Shown piece after piece: positions 43,490-52,469 of a stretch of 64,000 bases of DNA. Position 1 is the first letter of the stretch. Every line of letters starts with the position of its first letter. The DNA lies in contig JANQKV010000004.1 in NCBI GenBank assembly GCA_028280945.1, positions 124,001-188,000 on the forward strand, given 5' to 3'. Position numbers and translations under genes: made by a program. Under the pieces are notes generated by a model, which saw nothing but the letters and a program-made list of their open reading frames with translations, had not been told where the DNA came from and made no database searches. This DNA is from Opitutaceae bacterium (GTDB lineage: Bacteria; Verrucomicrobiota; Verrucomicrobiia; Opitutales; Opitutaceae).

Positions 43490-43795
43490 ATGAATCTTTC
43501 GACACCGCTGGGACGGGTTCGACTTCTGGGCATCATTGAAGGCTGGTCCTTCGTGCTGCTGCTGTTTGTGGCGATGCCACTGAAGTATCTCGCGGGCTAT
43601 CCCCAAGCGGTAAGTGTGGTCGGCATGGCCCACGGCATTCTCTTCCTCGCCTTGGTTGCCGCCGCGCTGCAGGCCCAGGTCGAGGATGAAACCTGGCCCC
43701 TCAAGCGCACGGCCATCGTGACCCTCGGCGCCCTTCTCCCCTTCGGCCCCTTCGTTGTCGAAGCCAAAATCCTCAAACCTCTTGCAGAAAGCTAG
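43490..43795 (+). CDS. DUF3817 family membrane protein
   Basis: A 101-residue protein with three predicted membrane helices: LLGIIEGWSFVLLLFVAMPLKYL, VVGMAHGILFLALVAAALQ and IVTLGALLPFGPFVVEAKIL. The E-G-x-S-x-x-L-L-L...K-Y motif and HG-x-L-F-x-x-Y/L match DUF3817, a family of unknown function that also occurs at the ends of larger membrane proteins. It is the intact copy in a tandem duplication. Its TAG stop overlaps the TAG stop of the TPR gene on the other strand through the palindrome CTAG. Confidence 0.85.
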   Translation: MNLSTPLGRVRLLGIIEGWSFVLLLFVAMPLKYLAGYPQAVSVVGMAHGILFLALVAAALQAQVEDETWPLKRTAIVTLGALLPFGPFVVEAKILKPLAES

Positions 43796-46700
43796 AGGCC
43801 AGATTCCGCGGACTCCAGTATTCGATCTATCGCTCTTACTTGTCGTGAAACATCATGATCAGTTTGTTGAGAAATCACTCCGAGAAAATACCTCGCCCGT
43901 TTGCCATGCTTAATGGCCGATTCATAAACTTGAGCCTCTAAAAAGTGGCCTGCCAAGATGGCATGGATGTAACTGAGGGCTTGAGATTGGTCTGCGTCTC
44001 CAGATTTATACAATTTTGACCTCAACTCACTAGAAGACTTAAAATGATATATAAATATCCCCGTGGGATCTTTTCTATACATAGCGGCAAGTCTTTCGTG
44101 GACGATTGCTTTTAGCTCATAAAGAGTCTTGGGAAGCGGATCAAATTGCTCACACCATTTAAGCGCATTTTCCCATCTCCTAGTAGCCGCACTAAAATCG
44201 CCACTCATACCAAGGTGTTCTCCGTGCTGAAACTCTAGGTCAGCCTTTGTATAGTTGTAGCCGTTTGAACCGATCGGATGCAGTTGACCTACCAACTCGT
44301 ACGCTTTCTCCCAATGCTTGTCTGCGTCAATAGCTTCATCTAAATCTAGGCAGATACTTCCGAGACTTCGACGGGTTTCCATCAATAATCGTAAGTCTCT
44401 TCTCTTTAAGCTCCCGTTGAGCCGTGCAATGCTCCTCAGCACATTTTTATAAGATGATCTGGCGTCGTCGAGCTTCTGATCAGACCATTGAATTTGACCA
44501 AGTTTCTCCCAAGAACTTGCCGCGCCATACCAATTTGCAGAGTCAATCAATGCTATTTCCTCATACAACTCAGCGGACTCCCTCAAGAGCTCTTCCGACA
44601 ATTCATCCCTATCTGCACGTATGTAGGATACGGCAGTCACATACAAAACTCTCGCCAGTGTATCGATATAGGTCCCCGGCGACTTGCGTTCTGCTTGACG
44701 AGTATCAACAACAGCTTGCATAGAAATTGAAAGACCAGTCTCAACTTCGCCAACATCGATCAATGCTGATCCGTAGGAAGCTTTGACTTCAAGGAGTGAA
44801 GATAGAAACTCAATGTCAGAGCGAATCTCAAGCGACTCGGAAAGGCTTATTGCTTCACTGTATAAAGTAGCCGCATATGTACTGTCGCGGACACCTCGTC
44901 GTGAAAGATGATTGGCAAATTCGACCGCTACTTCAATGAGAAGTTTCGATCCTAGTATATTTTTAGTTTCACGAAGAGCGCGAGCATATTCAATAGCCTT
45001 CTCATAGTGTAGTCTCGCTTCATCATAGTTCTCCAATGTCCAGTTTGATGATCCGATCCCCCGATGAATCTTTGAGAGTTGTTTAAGACAATTTTCTAAT
45101 GATACATCAGCATAATGACTATAAATTAACAGCGCATCTGCATAGACTTTTAGCGCAATGGCGAGCTGATCAAGATTTCGCCTTCCACCTGCCTCTAGAA
45201 TTAATATATCAAGGAAATCTGGTAAATATTTATCTGACTCAAGACTGAGAAGTTGCCGATAATGACCCTTGATTTCATCAATTATATGAAAAGGAATTTC
45301 GTATTCACCTTTGACCAGAAACCTAGAGATTAAGTTTTGCTCAACCAAAAGCCATTCTCTAAGATATTGCAACTCACCTGATTCTACCAAAGAGCGAAAT
45401 ATCCGTGCCGACTCCATCGTCGCTTCGAAGGCATTCTCATCGTCTCCAAGATGCATATATGCGAGTCCTAAATTTTGTAAAGCTGAAGCCAAAAATCTCG
45501 GCGATAAAGAAGGCAGTTTTTCGGCAAATGCCCGGGCATCATTTACCGTCCTATAGGCCTTCTCAAATCCTTCCTGGTTTCGCCCCCATTGAAGCAATAG
45601 ACCACTCAAATTAGTGCCAACATCGAGGTGTAAACTTCCAACGGAGCCTAGTTCAGTTTTGACCATATGGCTTGAGATTTTCGAAGCCTCCCTAAAATGA
45701 TCTTCGGCCGATTCAAAATCTCCCAAATTTTTGTTAACAACGCCCAATAAGTTGAGACATGTGCCGAGAAGCGGAAGATGTTCCTGTGGCAAATCTAGTG
45801 TGAACTCTCTCTGTAATTCCTCAACCAGCCCTAGTATTTCCTCTGCCTCAAGGAATCTATGTTGCGCCACGTAGAGGGCTCCTAGGTTAACTAAATTTTG
45901 TATAGAACGTACAAAATAAATCTCAACATCCAGCTCGAGTAATAATGGCAACCGTTCCCTTGCCGATAGTAGGATTGATTCAGCCTCAGCAAAACGGTGG
46001 AGCTGTGTAAGGACTTCACCAAGGTTGTTTTCTTGGACAACTAGAGAATCCGTCATGCCTACAGTTTGATCTTCGGGTAACGAGGAAAGGACTTTTCTCG
46101 CCTCAAACCTTAAGTCGACCGAATACTGCTTCTTTCCTTGGAGACTGCGAAGTCTGGCAAAGTTGCCCAACGCACTAGTATAGTGCTGTGCCCAAATTCG
46201 AGGAAATTCGTCATATCGACCTTTAACTTGTTCCAATATAGATAAAAAACCACTCTCTGCGATGGCCCATTCGCCGAGATCCACCAAATTCGTAAAGTAA
46301 TTAATTTTTGCACTATATAGTAGCGTGATATACCGATCATCATCATACTTTATTAAATCTCTATAAATCTTAATGATCTGTCGATATGCATCAGAAGCGG
46401 ACAGTGGATTGCCAGACTCAACATAGATTTCCGCAATTTCGGAGAGACAATAGGAGTATAGAGCCAATTTTGATTCAGTTAAATCTGACGAAGGATCACC
46501 GATTCGATTCAAAATCGATTGGAGTGTAGCAATAGCCTCGTCATGGATCCCATACTCTACAAGTAGCTCTGCTCTGGTGATCTGGAGGGATGCTAACGCC
46601 TCAAAGGCCAAGTTGGGATCAGATTCAAACAAATCAATTAGATCTTTTTCAACTTTCTCTAATCTTTGGTATATAAAAAACTCAGAATCACTCGCGATCT

Positions 46701-47037
46701 CGATTTGGGCCTGAGCAACAAGAATTTGAATTACTTTAACTAGATACTCCGAGTCTCCTGATAGAACCAAACGTGAGAATTCACTTAAAGCCACATTATA
46801 TGCACCTAAGGCGTTATGGTAATCGCCTGCAGCCATCAACGCATCTGCGCGGTCGAGTTGAATCCTAGCCTGCTCGATACCCGAATCGATCATGTCTATT
46901 TCAAGCACCGCTAGTTCTAGGTGCTGCGGTTCGAGACTAGTTGAACCAACTTCCTCTTGCTTGTGACCTATTTGTGTTTGGCAGCCCAAAAAAAGTAGGC
47001 TTGTCAAAATAGAATACAATACCACCGCCAATTGCAT
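43792..47037 (-). CDS. Large TPR-repeat lipoprotein
   Basis: A 1081-residue protein. An N-terminal lipoprotein signal (MQLAVVLYSILTSLLFLGC; Cys about 19) is followed almost entirely by tetratricopeptide-like helical hairpins with A-x-x-x-Y/F patterns, for example ADALMAAGDYHNALGAYNVAL, ALQNLGLAYMHLGDDENAFEA and NYDEARLHYEKAIEYARALRE. No catalytic domain is evident; it is probably a periplasmic-facing scaffold. The whole gene is far AT-richer than its neighbours and uses A/T-ending codons, pointing to horizontal transfer. No integrase or insertion sequence is seen at its edges. Confidence 0.82.
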   Translation of the reverse strand: MQLAVVLYSILTSLLFLGCQTQIGHKQEEVGSTSLEPQHLELAVLEIDMIDSGIEQARIQLDRADALMAAGDYHNALGAYNVALSEFSRLVLSGDSEYLVKVIQILVAQAQIEIASDSEFFIYQRLEKVEKDLIDLFESDPNLAFEALASLQITRAELLVEYGIHDEAIATLQSILNRIGDPSSDLTESKLALYSYCLSEIAEIYVESGNPLSASDAYRQIIKIYRDLIKYDDDRYITLLYSAKINYFTNLVDLGEWAIAESGFLSILEQVKGRYDEFPRIWAQHYTSALGNFARLRSLQGKKQYSVDLRFEARKVLSSLPEDQTVGMTDSLVVQENNLGEVLTQLHRFAEAESILLSARERLPLLLELDVEIYFVRSIQNLVNLGALYVAQHRFLEAEEILGLVEELQREFTLDLPQEHLPLLGTCLNLLGVVNKNLGDFESAEDHFREASKISSHMVKTELGSVGSLHLDVGTNLSGLLLQWGRNQEGFEKAYRTVNDARAFAEKLPSLSPRFLASALQNLGLAYMHLGDDENAFEATMESARIFRSLVESGELQYLREWLLVEQNLISRFLVKGEYEIPFHIIDEIKGHYRQLLSLESDKYLPDFLDILILEAGGRRNLDQLAIALKVYADALLIYSHYADVSLENCLKQLSKIHRGIGSSNWTLENYDEARLHYEKAIEYARALRETKNILGSKLLIEVAVEFANHLSRRGVRDSTYAATLYSEAISLSESLEIRSDIEFLSSLLEVKASYGSALIDVGEVETGLSISMQAVVDTRQAERKSPGTYIDTLARVLYVTAVSYIRADRDELSEELLRESAELYEEIALIDSANWYGAASSWEKLGQIQWSDQKLDDARSSYKNVLRSIARLNGSLKRRDLRLLMETRRSLGSICLDLDEAIDADKHWEKAYELVGQLHPIGSNGYNYTKADLEFQHGEHLGMSGDFSAATRRWENALKWCEQFDPLPKTLYELKAIVHERLAAMYRKDPTGIFIYHFKSSSELRSKLYKSGDADQSQALSYIHAILAGHFLEAQVYESAIKHGKRARYFLGVISQQTDHDVSRQVRAIDRILESAESGL

Positions 47038-47116
47038 AACGATATTTCGATTTCTCGAATACTACCTTTCCGAACTAAACTTGCGAGTTGCTTCTTTTCA
47101 CAATTTAATAAGTCAT

Positions 47117-47126
47117 GACCTGACCC
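47117..47126. repeat. REP-like core motif
   Basis: CCTGACCCCC overlaps the end of the nagB region and matches the core found near 9.05, 60.07 and 60.26 kb. Only the core is recognisable here. Confidence 0.35.
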
Positions 47127-47127
47127 C

Positions 47128-47913
47128 CTAGTCGTAGCGTTGCCAGGGGAGCTTGTTCTTGTCGACCCAGCGGTAGTGGTCAGTGTAGCGGAGGCCGGCC
47201 GCGGAAGATTCGTCGAGGACGACGGTGGCGCGGGGGTGTTCCTGCAGTGAGGATCCGGGGCAAATGGCGGCGAGCGGGCCTTCGATCATGTCCATCACGG
47301 CCCTCACTTTGGCGGGACCGAAGGCGAGCAGCACGATTTGACGCGCTTCCATGATGGTTCCGATGCCCATCGTGACAGCGTGCCGAGGCATGGAGTCGCG
47401 ATCGCCGAAGACGGCGGCATTGTCGTTGAGCGTCTGCTCGGAGAGAATCTTAATCCAAGTACGGGATCGCAGGGAGCCGGAGGGTTCATTGAACCCGATG
47501 TGACCGTTGCGGCCGAGTCCAAGCAGTTGCACGTCAACACCACCGGCTTCCTTGATCCGTCGCTCGTAGTCTCGGCACTCGGCATGAAGATCATCCGCAT
47601 TGCCCGCCGGGACGTGGGTCTTGGCGAGGTCGATGTTGATGTGCCGAAACAGGTGCTCGTTCATAAAGTAGCGGTAGGACTGGTCATGCTCAGGTGGCAG
47701 TCCGACATACTCGTCGAGGTTAAAGGTCGTGACTTGGCTGAAATCCAAGCCTTCGTCGCGGTGCATGCGCACGAGTTCCCGGTAGAGGCGCTCCGGCGTG
47801 CGACCGGTGGCAAGCCCCAAAACCGCATCGGGCTTCTCACGCACCTTTTTGGCAATGACTTTGGCGCCCAACAGGCAACCGTCCTCGGCATTCGATTGGA
47901 TGATGACTTCCAT
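47128..47913 (-). CDS. nagB: Glucosamine-6-phosphate deaminase
   Basis: A 261-residue enzyme converting glucosamine-6-phosphate to fructose-6-phosphate and ammonia. VLGLATGRTPERLY is the phosphate loop, FNLDEYVGLPPEHDQSY the catalytic Asp region, and LLGLGRNGHIGFNEPSG the family signature with the catalytic His. The start at MEVIIQSNAEDG is typical; the longer upstream frame is rejected. It lies 29 bp after the GH9 glucosaminidase-like gene on the same strand, which supplies a clear metabolic link. Confidence 0.95.
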   Translation of the reverse strand: MEVIIQSNAEDGCLLGAKVIAKKVREKPDAVLGLATGRTPERLYRELVRMHRDEGLDFSQVTTFNLDEYVGLPPEHDQSYRYFMNEHLFRHINIDLAKTHVPAGNADDLHAECRDYERRIKEAGGVDVQLLGLGRNGHIGFNEPSGSLRSRTWIKILSEQTLNDNAAVFGDRDSMPRHAVTMGIGTIMEARQIVLLAFGPAKVRAVMDMIEGPLAAICPGSSLQEHPRATVVLDESSAAGLRYTDHYRWVDKNKLPWQRYD

Positions 47914-47942
47914 GATAGAACAGGGGTTAGGGTTTAGGAGCC

Positions 47943-49628
47943 CTAGGCCGTATCGCGGACCGCGAGCGTATACAACAACCAAGCGGCATGCGGCAGCCAT
48001 TGTTCACCCCACCGCCATCTTTGCGACGGGTCTTCGTTCCAAGGCAGTGGCTGAAACGCGATATCCGTTTCGTCCTCAAAGCCTGACGTGATGCCGTTAC
48101 ACACTCCCCCCGGGCCATTAAAGAACCCGGGTTGGTAGGCCGGATTATTACGGCCGTGTCCCTGCATCATGCAGCTATCGAATGGATTAGCTCCGAAGAT
48201 CCAATCCACCCAACCCTCGGCCGCTGATTGCAGCGACGCTTCATCCGGCGCCACCGTCCAAACCGCTCCGGCCAACGAGGCCAGCGCCGCATTTTCACCC
48301 TGCCACCAATAACCCGACGGGTTCTCATGCGGGTAGAACCACTGCCGCCTACCTTCCTGCCCGGGAGCTTTCACCCAATGGGGCGGATAACCAAACGGAT
48401 TGCCGGCAGACCCTCCCAACTGAACAACCGCAGCCAGCCACTCCTCCGCCAATTGGACGGCGGCATCCGCTTCCGCCAGCGATGGGTGCAACTCCGCGGC
48501 CCGCGCCAATGCCAACGCCGGCAAACCGGCATCGCTGGCGTGAAACCATGACCGCTCGCCCGCATCGTCCATGGCCAGCCAAACATGACCGCCCGTGTCG
48601 CGTCGACGACCGAGCATGCCCCGCAGCCGCCGCTCAAGTTCAGCCATCACGTCCGGTTCGGGAGCGATGGCCGCAAGCTCGGCCGCCCCAAGCAGCGCAC
48701 ACGTTTCGTCGATCAGGTTTTCCTGGCCGTCGTCGAGATAGGAGAGTCCGTGTTCCACCAAGTGACGAAGCCCCCGCAGCGCTGCCGCTTTGTAGTCGTC
48801 GGTTGAATATGATCCACCCTCCCCGGCACCGGCCGCCAACGCCAAGGCCGCCACAGCCATACCGCCGCCCTGTCGCCAGCCGGCCTGGTAGTCGGCATGC
48901 TTGTGACCCTGCTGGGTGGCGTAGGAGCAGAGTTCGCGCTGTTCCGGGTCCTTGGACCACTTGTCGAAGAGCGTCACATACCAGAAACCCGCCGCATCCT
49001 GCATCCGCATCAGCCAGTCCGCACCATGCAGGGCTTCGTCGCGCAGCCGTTCCACGAAGTAATCCCCGCCTTTGTCGGCCGCTGCGTAGCGTTGCCAGGC
49101 TCGCCCCAATACCCAGGCCACCATGGGGTTCTGTTGCGGGTTCATCACATTGGCATAGGAAAGATGACTGAGGTATTTGCTGTTGTCGCCCGACGCATCG
49201 AACCATCCCCCACTCACGTCGCGGGATTCGCGGTCATCGAGCCGAGGCGCCTTCGCATCAGCCCGATCCCAGATACCCGAGGAGCGCTGGCTTTTGATGT
49301 GGAACAAGAGGTCCGAAACCACCGCCGGCCCCAACAAGCTCTCGCCGATGGTAAAACCTTCGCTTTGGCCGCGTGTTCCGTCCATGAGGGTCCACGCCAC
49401 GGCATAACGACCGGGTTCAGTCACCGCGGAAACGTCCACCGGCCACCACGGACCCAGATGCCAGCCCTCAACCCTCTCGGCCGGGCCGGGCCGACCTTGC
49501 CAAACCTCCGCTCCGTCCGACAACCGCACCAAGCTGACCTGGTCCCACTGCGTATCTGCCGGAGCCTCGACCAGGATGCGTTTTGTCGCATCGGGAGCGT
49601 AACCCACATGATTGAACAGTGCTCTCAT
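47943..49628 (-). CDS. GH9-family cytoplasmic exo-glucosaminidase-like enzyme
   Basis: A 561-residue GH9 protein without signal peptide. An N-terminal Ig-like domain (MRALFNHVGYAPDATKRILVE) precedes the (alpha/alpha)6 barrel. SGGWFDASGDNSKYLSHLSYAN contains the GH9 Asp pair in the form I associate with Vibrio chitin-locus GH9 proteins, which act on glucosamine oligomers. The end has RWRWGEQWLPHAAWLL with the probable general-acid Glu. The ATG at 49628 overlaps the previous stop (ATGA). Followed by nagB: inference is hydrolysis of GlcN-containing oligosaccharides in the cytoplasm. An endoglucanase role is less likely. Confidence 0.8.
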   Translation of the reverse strand: MRALFNHVGYAPDATKRILVEAPADTQWDQVSLVRLSDGAEVWQGRPGPAERVEGWHLGPWWPVDVSAVTEPGRYAVAWTLMDGTRGQSEGFTIGESLLGPAVVSDLLFHIKSQRSSGIWDRADAKAPRLDDRESRDVSGGWFDASGDNSKYLSHLSYANVMNPQQNPMVAWVLGRAWQRYAAADKGGDYFVERLRDEALHGADWLMRMQDAAGFWYVTLFDKWSKDPEQRELCSYATQQGHKHADYQAGWRQGGGMAVAALALAAGAGEGGSYSTDDYKAAALRGLRHLVEHGLSYLDDGQENLIDETCALLGAAELAAIAPEPDVMAELERRLRGMLGRRRDTGGHVWLAMDDAGERSWFHASDAGLPALALARAAELHPSLAEADAAVQLAEEWLAAVVQLGGSAGNPFGYPPHWVKAPGQEGRRQWFYPHENPSGYWWQGENAALASLAGAVWTVAPDEASLQSAAEGWVDWIFGANPFDSCMMQGHGRNNPAYQPGFFNGPGGVCNGITSGFEDETDIAFQPLPWNEDPSQRWRWGEQWLPHAAWLLYTLAVRDTA

Positions 49629-51361
49629 CGCAAAGCCTCCCATCCCCAGTTGATCGGCTCGTCGCCCCGCGAGGCGATGGCCAGCATCAATACGATGTCC
49701 GCCTGCGCGCCGATCGTCGCCTCATGGCAGACGAAGTCATGGTCGTAGTCGAAGAAAACCGCGGATTCGGTCTGGAACGGATCCAGGCGGGGATTGGGCG
49801 GCGGATCAAAATACCGCCTCATGCTTTCGTGCATGCGTCGCTGAGCGGGACCGGCCGACAGGGCGCCAACCGGGTAGCGTTGCAGCAACTCGGCGGTTGG
49901 GCTGTAGAGATTTTCCAAGCGGTTCGGCAGGCGCTCATCGTAGAAGAACGACACGCCCCAGTTGTTGCGCCCAAACACATAAGTAAGCACATCGTTGAAC
50001 AAAACCGTGCCGTCGCGTTGAACGATATCGGCATCTTGCGCCGCGCGGGTGGCATGGGCCGCGCCAATCCAACGGGCCAAGCTGCCCCAAACATAGCGGA
50101 TGGGCACTCCCCAAGGCTGACCACTTTCCCGGGCGTAACTCAGGTAACTTCCGACCTCGGCAGACAGCCCTTCGCGCCCGGCTTCAATGCCCGCCGCGGT
50201 CAGCCCGGTGTTGGCCAACCAGTGCCAGTCCGCCCAGCCGGCCTCGCCGCCGGGGCCGGGCGCGTATTCTGCCGCAACCTTCAGCCAATCCTCTTCCGGA
50301 AAGAGCACCGCCAACTCCAGGGCCGCCAGGCACATCTGGTCGCGCTCGGTGGGATCGCGATAAAAGTCGTTTGTGCTGCTGCGCTCGAACGTAAACGACA
50401 CCGTATCCGGTTCGAGGGCACGCCGCATGAGGGCTCGCGCCATCGCCGCACAGCGATCGGCCAGTTCGTCGTCGTGACCCCGCATCACCCGGCTGCCTCG
50501 CGCCAAAGCGGCCACCGTTGAGGCCATTTGCACGCGCGCCAGCGCAGTTTTGGCGGGACGGTCCCCATCCAGGGCATCATCGGCCGGCAGGCGCCACCCT
50601 TGATTGTGGTCCCGGGTGTCACCGACTTGGACAATGAACGTGTCGCGGTCGGGCCAGAGCTTCAGCGCGTAGTGGAGGCCGTGGCGGATTTCATCGAGAA
50701 CGTCCGGCAACTCCGAGGTGCTGTTGACCCGTTGAAAAATCTCCGGTGCGACCCCATACGCAACGGTCAGGTGGTAGAGCGCATAAGTCGTGGTGAGGGT
50801 GAACTTGATATGATCACCCGCATCATACCAGCCGCCCAGACCATCCACGATGCGTCCGTTCGGTTCCCGTTGCCAGGAGCCCTCGGTCGGATCGCCATCG
50901 GGCACCATCACCCATGCCTCAGCGTCACCAAAGTGGGAAGGTCGCCGCCATTTCACTGTATCGGTTCCGGAGCGCGACATGCGCAGGTGGACCAGCGGCA
51001 AATGGGCGATTTCCGCAAACGGTTGCTCCCGCACTCGAATCAACGCCGACTCCGCGCCGGGAACTTCGAGGGTGTAATCACCGAGGGCACGAATCTCGCT
51101 CAGGTCGATTTCGTAGTTAAAAGGCTTCGGGGTGTTGGGGCCGACACCCATGAGCGACTCGCCAAACTTGCCGCTGTGTTGCACTTGCGCGCCCCGGATC
51201 AGCCAGTTCTCGCCAGCCAAATCCCGGTCGCTCATCACGATGATTTCCTTGGGTTGATCGGGCCGATAGCCCAGCTGGTTCCAGCGCACCCAGCTCTCTG
51301 CCGAGAGCGTGGACGCGCAGAGAACGATCAACAAACAGATCGCTACGGTGGGGGGTTTCAC
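49625..51361 (-). CDS. Exported GH9-family glycoside hydrolase
   Basis: A 578-residue GH9 enzyme with signal peptide (MKPPTVAICLLIVLCASTLSA), an N-terminal CelD_N/Ig-like domain (RWNQLGYRPDQPKEIIVMSD) and a GH9 barrel. GGWYDAGDHIKFTLTTTYALYHL holds the catalytic Asp residues. FVYGRNNWGVSFFYDERLPNRLENLYSPTAELLQRYPVGALSAGP and CHEATIGAQADIVLMLA form the end, with the likely acid Glu. The C-terminal motif is more divergent than in cellulases. It is first in the operon with the GH9 glucosaminidase-like gene and nagB, suggesting periplasmic pre-digestion of an amino-glycan. Confidence 0.82.
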   Translation of the reverse strand: MKPPTVAICLLIVLCASTLSAESWVRWNQLGYRPDQPKEIIVMSDRDLAGENWLIRGAQVQHSGKFGESLMGVGPNTPKPFNYEIDLSEIRALGDYTLEVPGAESALIRVREQPFAEIAHLPLVHLRMSRSGTDTVKWRRPSHFGDAEAWVMVPDGDPTEGSWQREPNGRIVDGLGGWYDAGDHIKFTLTTTYALYHLTVAYGVAPEIFQRVNSTSELPDVLDEIRHGLHYALKLWPDRDTFIVQVGDTRDHNQGWRLPADDALDGDRPAKTALARVQMASTVAALARGSRVMRGHDDELADRCAAMARALMRRALEPDTVSFTFERSSTNDFYRDPTERDQMCLAALELAVLFPEEDWLKVAAEYAPGPGGEAGWADWHWLANTGLTAAGIEAGREGLSAEVGSYLSYARESGQPWGVPIRYVWGSLARWIGAAHATRAAQDADIVQRDGTVLFNDVLTYVFGRNNWGVSFFYDERLPNRLENLYSPTAELLQRYPVGALSAGPAQRRMHESMRRYFDPPPNPRLDPFQTESAVFFDYDHDFVCHEATIGAQADIVLMLAIASRGDEPINWGWEALR

Positions 51362-51526
51362 GTGGGCGACCCTAGGTCAGCCCCGCTGCAGAAACAAAGG
51401 ACATCCGTTGATTTTTGGCGGCAAACGTTCAGTACGACCGGATGCGCCCGCGACCGCCATAACGTTTACCGCGTTGCCCCCAGGCTCACGCTTGCCCAAT
51501 TGGCCCCGGCCGCGCATCCTCGAATC

Positions 51527-52300
51527 ATGCCTACCCACCTCCGTCGGGCTTGCCTGACTTTCCTTTGCGTCCTTCTCCCCGCCATGGCCTCCGCCGCCCA
51601 ATTCAAAGCCCTGCTCATCACCAAGACCAACGGCTGGCACCACGACTCAATTGGCGCGGCTGTTCCGGCCATGCAGCAATTGGCCAAGCTCCATGACTTT
51701 GAGCTCGTTTGGACGGAAAACATGGGCCTGGTCATGCACGATGAAGGGCTGGCGGATTTCGACGTGGTGATCTTTATGCTCACGTCGGGTGATATCCTGG
51801 ACGATCAACAGCGCGGTGCCCTGCAGCGCTTCGTCCAGTCCGGCAAAGGGTTTGTCGGCATCCACAGCGCGTCCGATACGGAATACAACTGGGAGTGGTA
51901 TCGGAAAATGGTGGGTTACATGTTCCACATTCACCCCGCGGTGCAGACCGCCACCCTCAAAGTGGAGGAACGCAACTTCCCCGGCATGGACCGCTTTGCC
52001 GATCGCTTCCTCTTTACGGATGAATGGTATGAATTCGGCCCACCCGAAGGATCCGAACTGAAGTTCCTGCTGAGTGTCGATGAGTCGACTTATGCCCCCG
52101 CCGCCGACTGGGGTTCCAAACAGGGCAAAGGCATGGGCGACTTTCACCCCATTGCGTGGTATCACAACTACGACGGCGGCCGCGCCTTCTACTCCGCCCT
52201 TGGACACCTCGCTGCCACCTACGAGGACGCCAACTTCATGCACCACCTTTACGGCGGCATCTACTGGGCGGCGACCGGCAAAGGATTCCGGGCGAAATAG
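51527..52300 (+). CDS. Exported ThuA-like protein
   Basis: A 257-residue protein of the ThuA (trehalose utilisation) family with signal peptide (RRACLTFLCVLLPAMASA). ALLITKTNGWHHDSIGAAVPAM is the opening strand with the conserved H-x-S. FDVVIFMLTSGDILDDQQRGALQRFVQSGKGFVGIHSASDTEYNWEW and PIAWYHNYDGGRAFYSALGH follow. The fold is glutamine-amidotransferase-like, and periplasmic members are linked to sugar metabolism without a firm activity. It is divergent from the GH9 operon and starts 165 bp from it. Confidence 0.87.
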   Translation: MPTHLRRACLTFLCVLLPAMASAAQFKALLITKTNGWHHDSIGAAVPAMQQLAKLHDFELVWTENMGLVMHDEGLADFDVVIFMLTSGDILDDQQRGALQRFVQSGKGFVGIHSASDTEYNWEWYRKMVGYMFHIHPAVQTATLKVEERNFPGMDRFADRFLFTDEWYEFGPPEGSELKFLLSVDESTYAPAADWGSKQGKGMGDFHPIAWYHNYDGGRAFYSALGHLAATYEDANFMHHLYGGIYWAATGKGFRAK

Positions 52301-52382
52301 GGCTTGGTCCCAACGGAGGGCGAAGTCGGGAATGAGTGCCGCGGCCGGTCAGGCCTCATTGATGTGATGAGGTCGAATTTTA

Positions 52383-52398
52383 TTGCAATTCTATGCAA
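52383..52398. promoter_or_regulatory. LacI-type operator upstream of the GPH symporter
   Basis: TTGCA-ATTCTA-TGCAA: perfect 5-bp inverted arms spaced by six bases, 71 bp before the symporter ATG. It has the same TGCA-N6-TGCA geometry as sites at 58570, 63321 and 63353. Confidence 0.7.
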
Positions 52399-52469
52399 TT
52401 TTTTGGTGAGGTAACGGTCGTCGGTCGATCCTCGACCCACGCAAAACCCCTCCAACCTCCCCCGTTTCC

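Larger units (their letters stand above)
42574..43795. repeat. Tandem duplication of a two-gene unit
   Basis: Two adjacent copies of the same layout: from 42574 (GGGAGAACGAT, inside the VOC gene end) to about 43127, and from 43161 (GGGAGAACGAT again) to 43795. Each has a minus-strand 58-codon gene, then a plus-strand DUF3817 gene. Nucleotide identity is high in the small-gene 3' halves and the DUF3817 bodies, lower in the gaps. Copy 1 has a nonsense mutation in DUF3817; copy 2 is intact. Confidence 0.85.

Noticed and set aside
43792-47037. Possible toxin or phage origin for the AT-rich gene
   Set aside because: Only TPR-like helical repeats and a lipoprotein signal are visible; no phage, integrase or immunity gene lies next to it.
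51421-51467. AAACGTT/AACGTTT pair in the GH9-ThuA gap as an operator
   Set aside because: AACGTT is itself palindromic and the two copies are 32 bp apart without further symmetry; too weak to call.
50528-51526. N-terminal extension of the ThuA-like gene over the GH9 gene
   Set aside because: The extension is antisense to the GH9 gene, whose protein is clearly real. A signal peptide starts at 51527, which is the plausible start.
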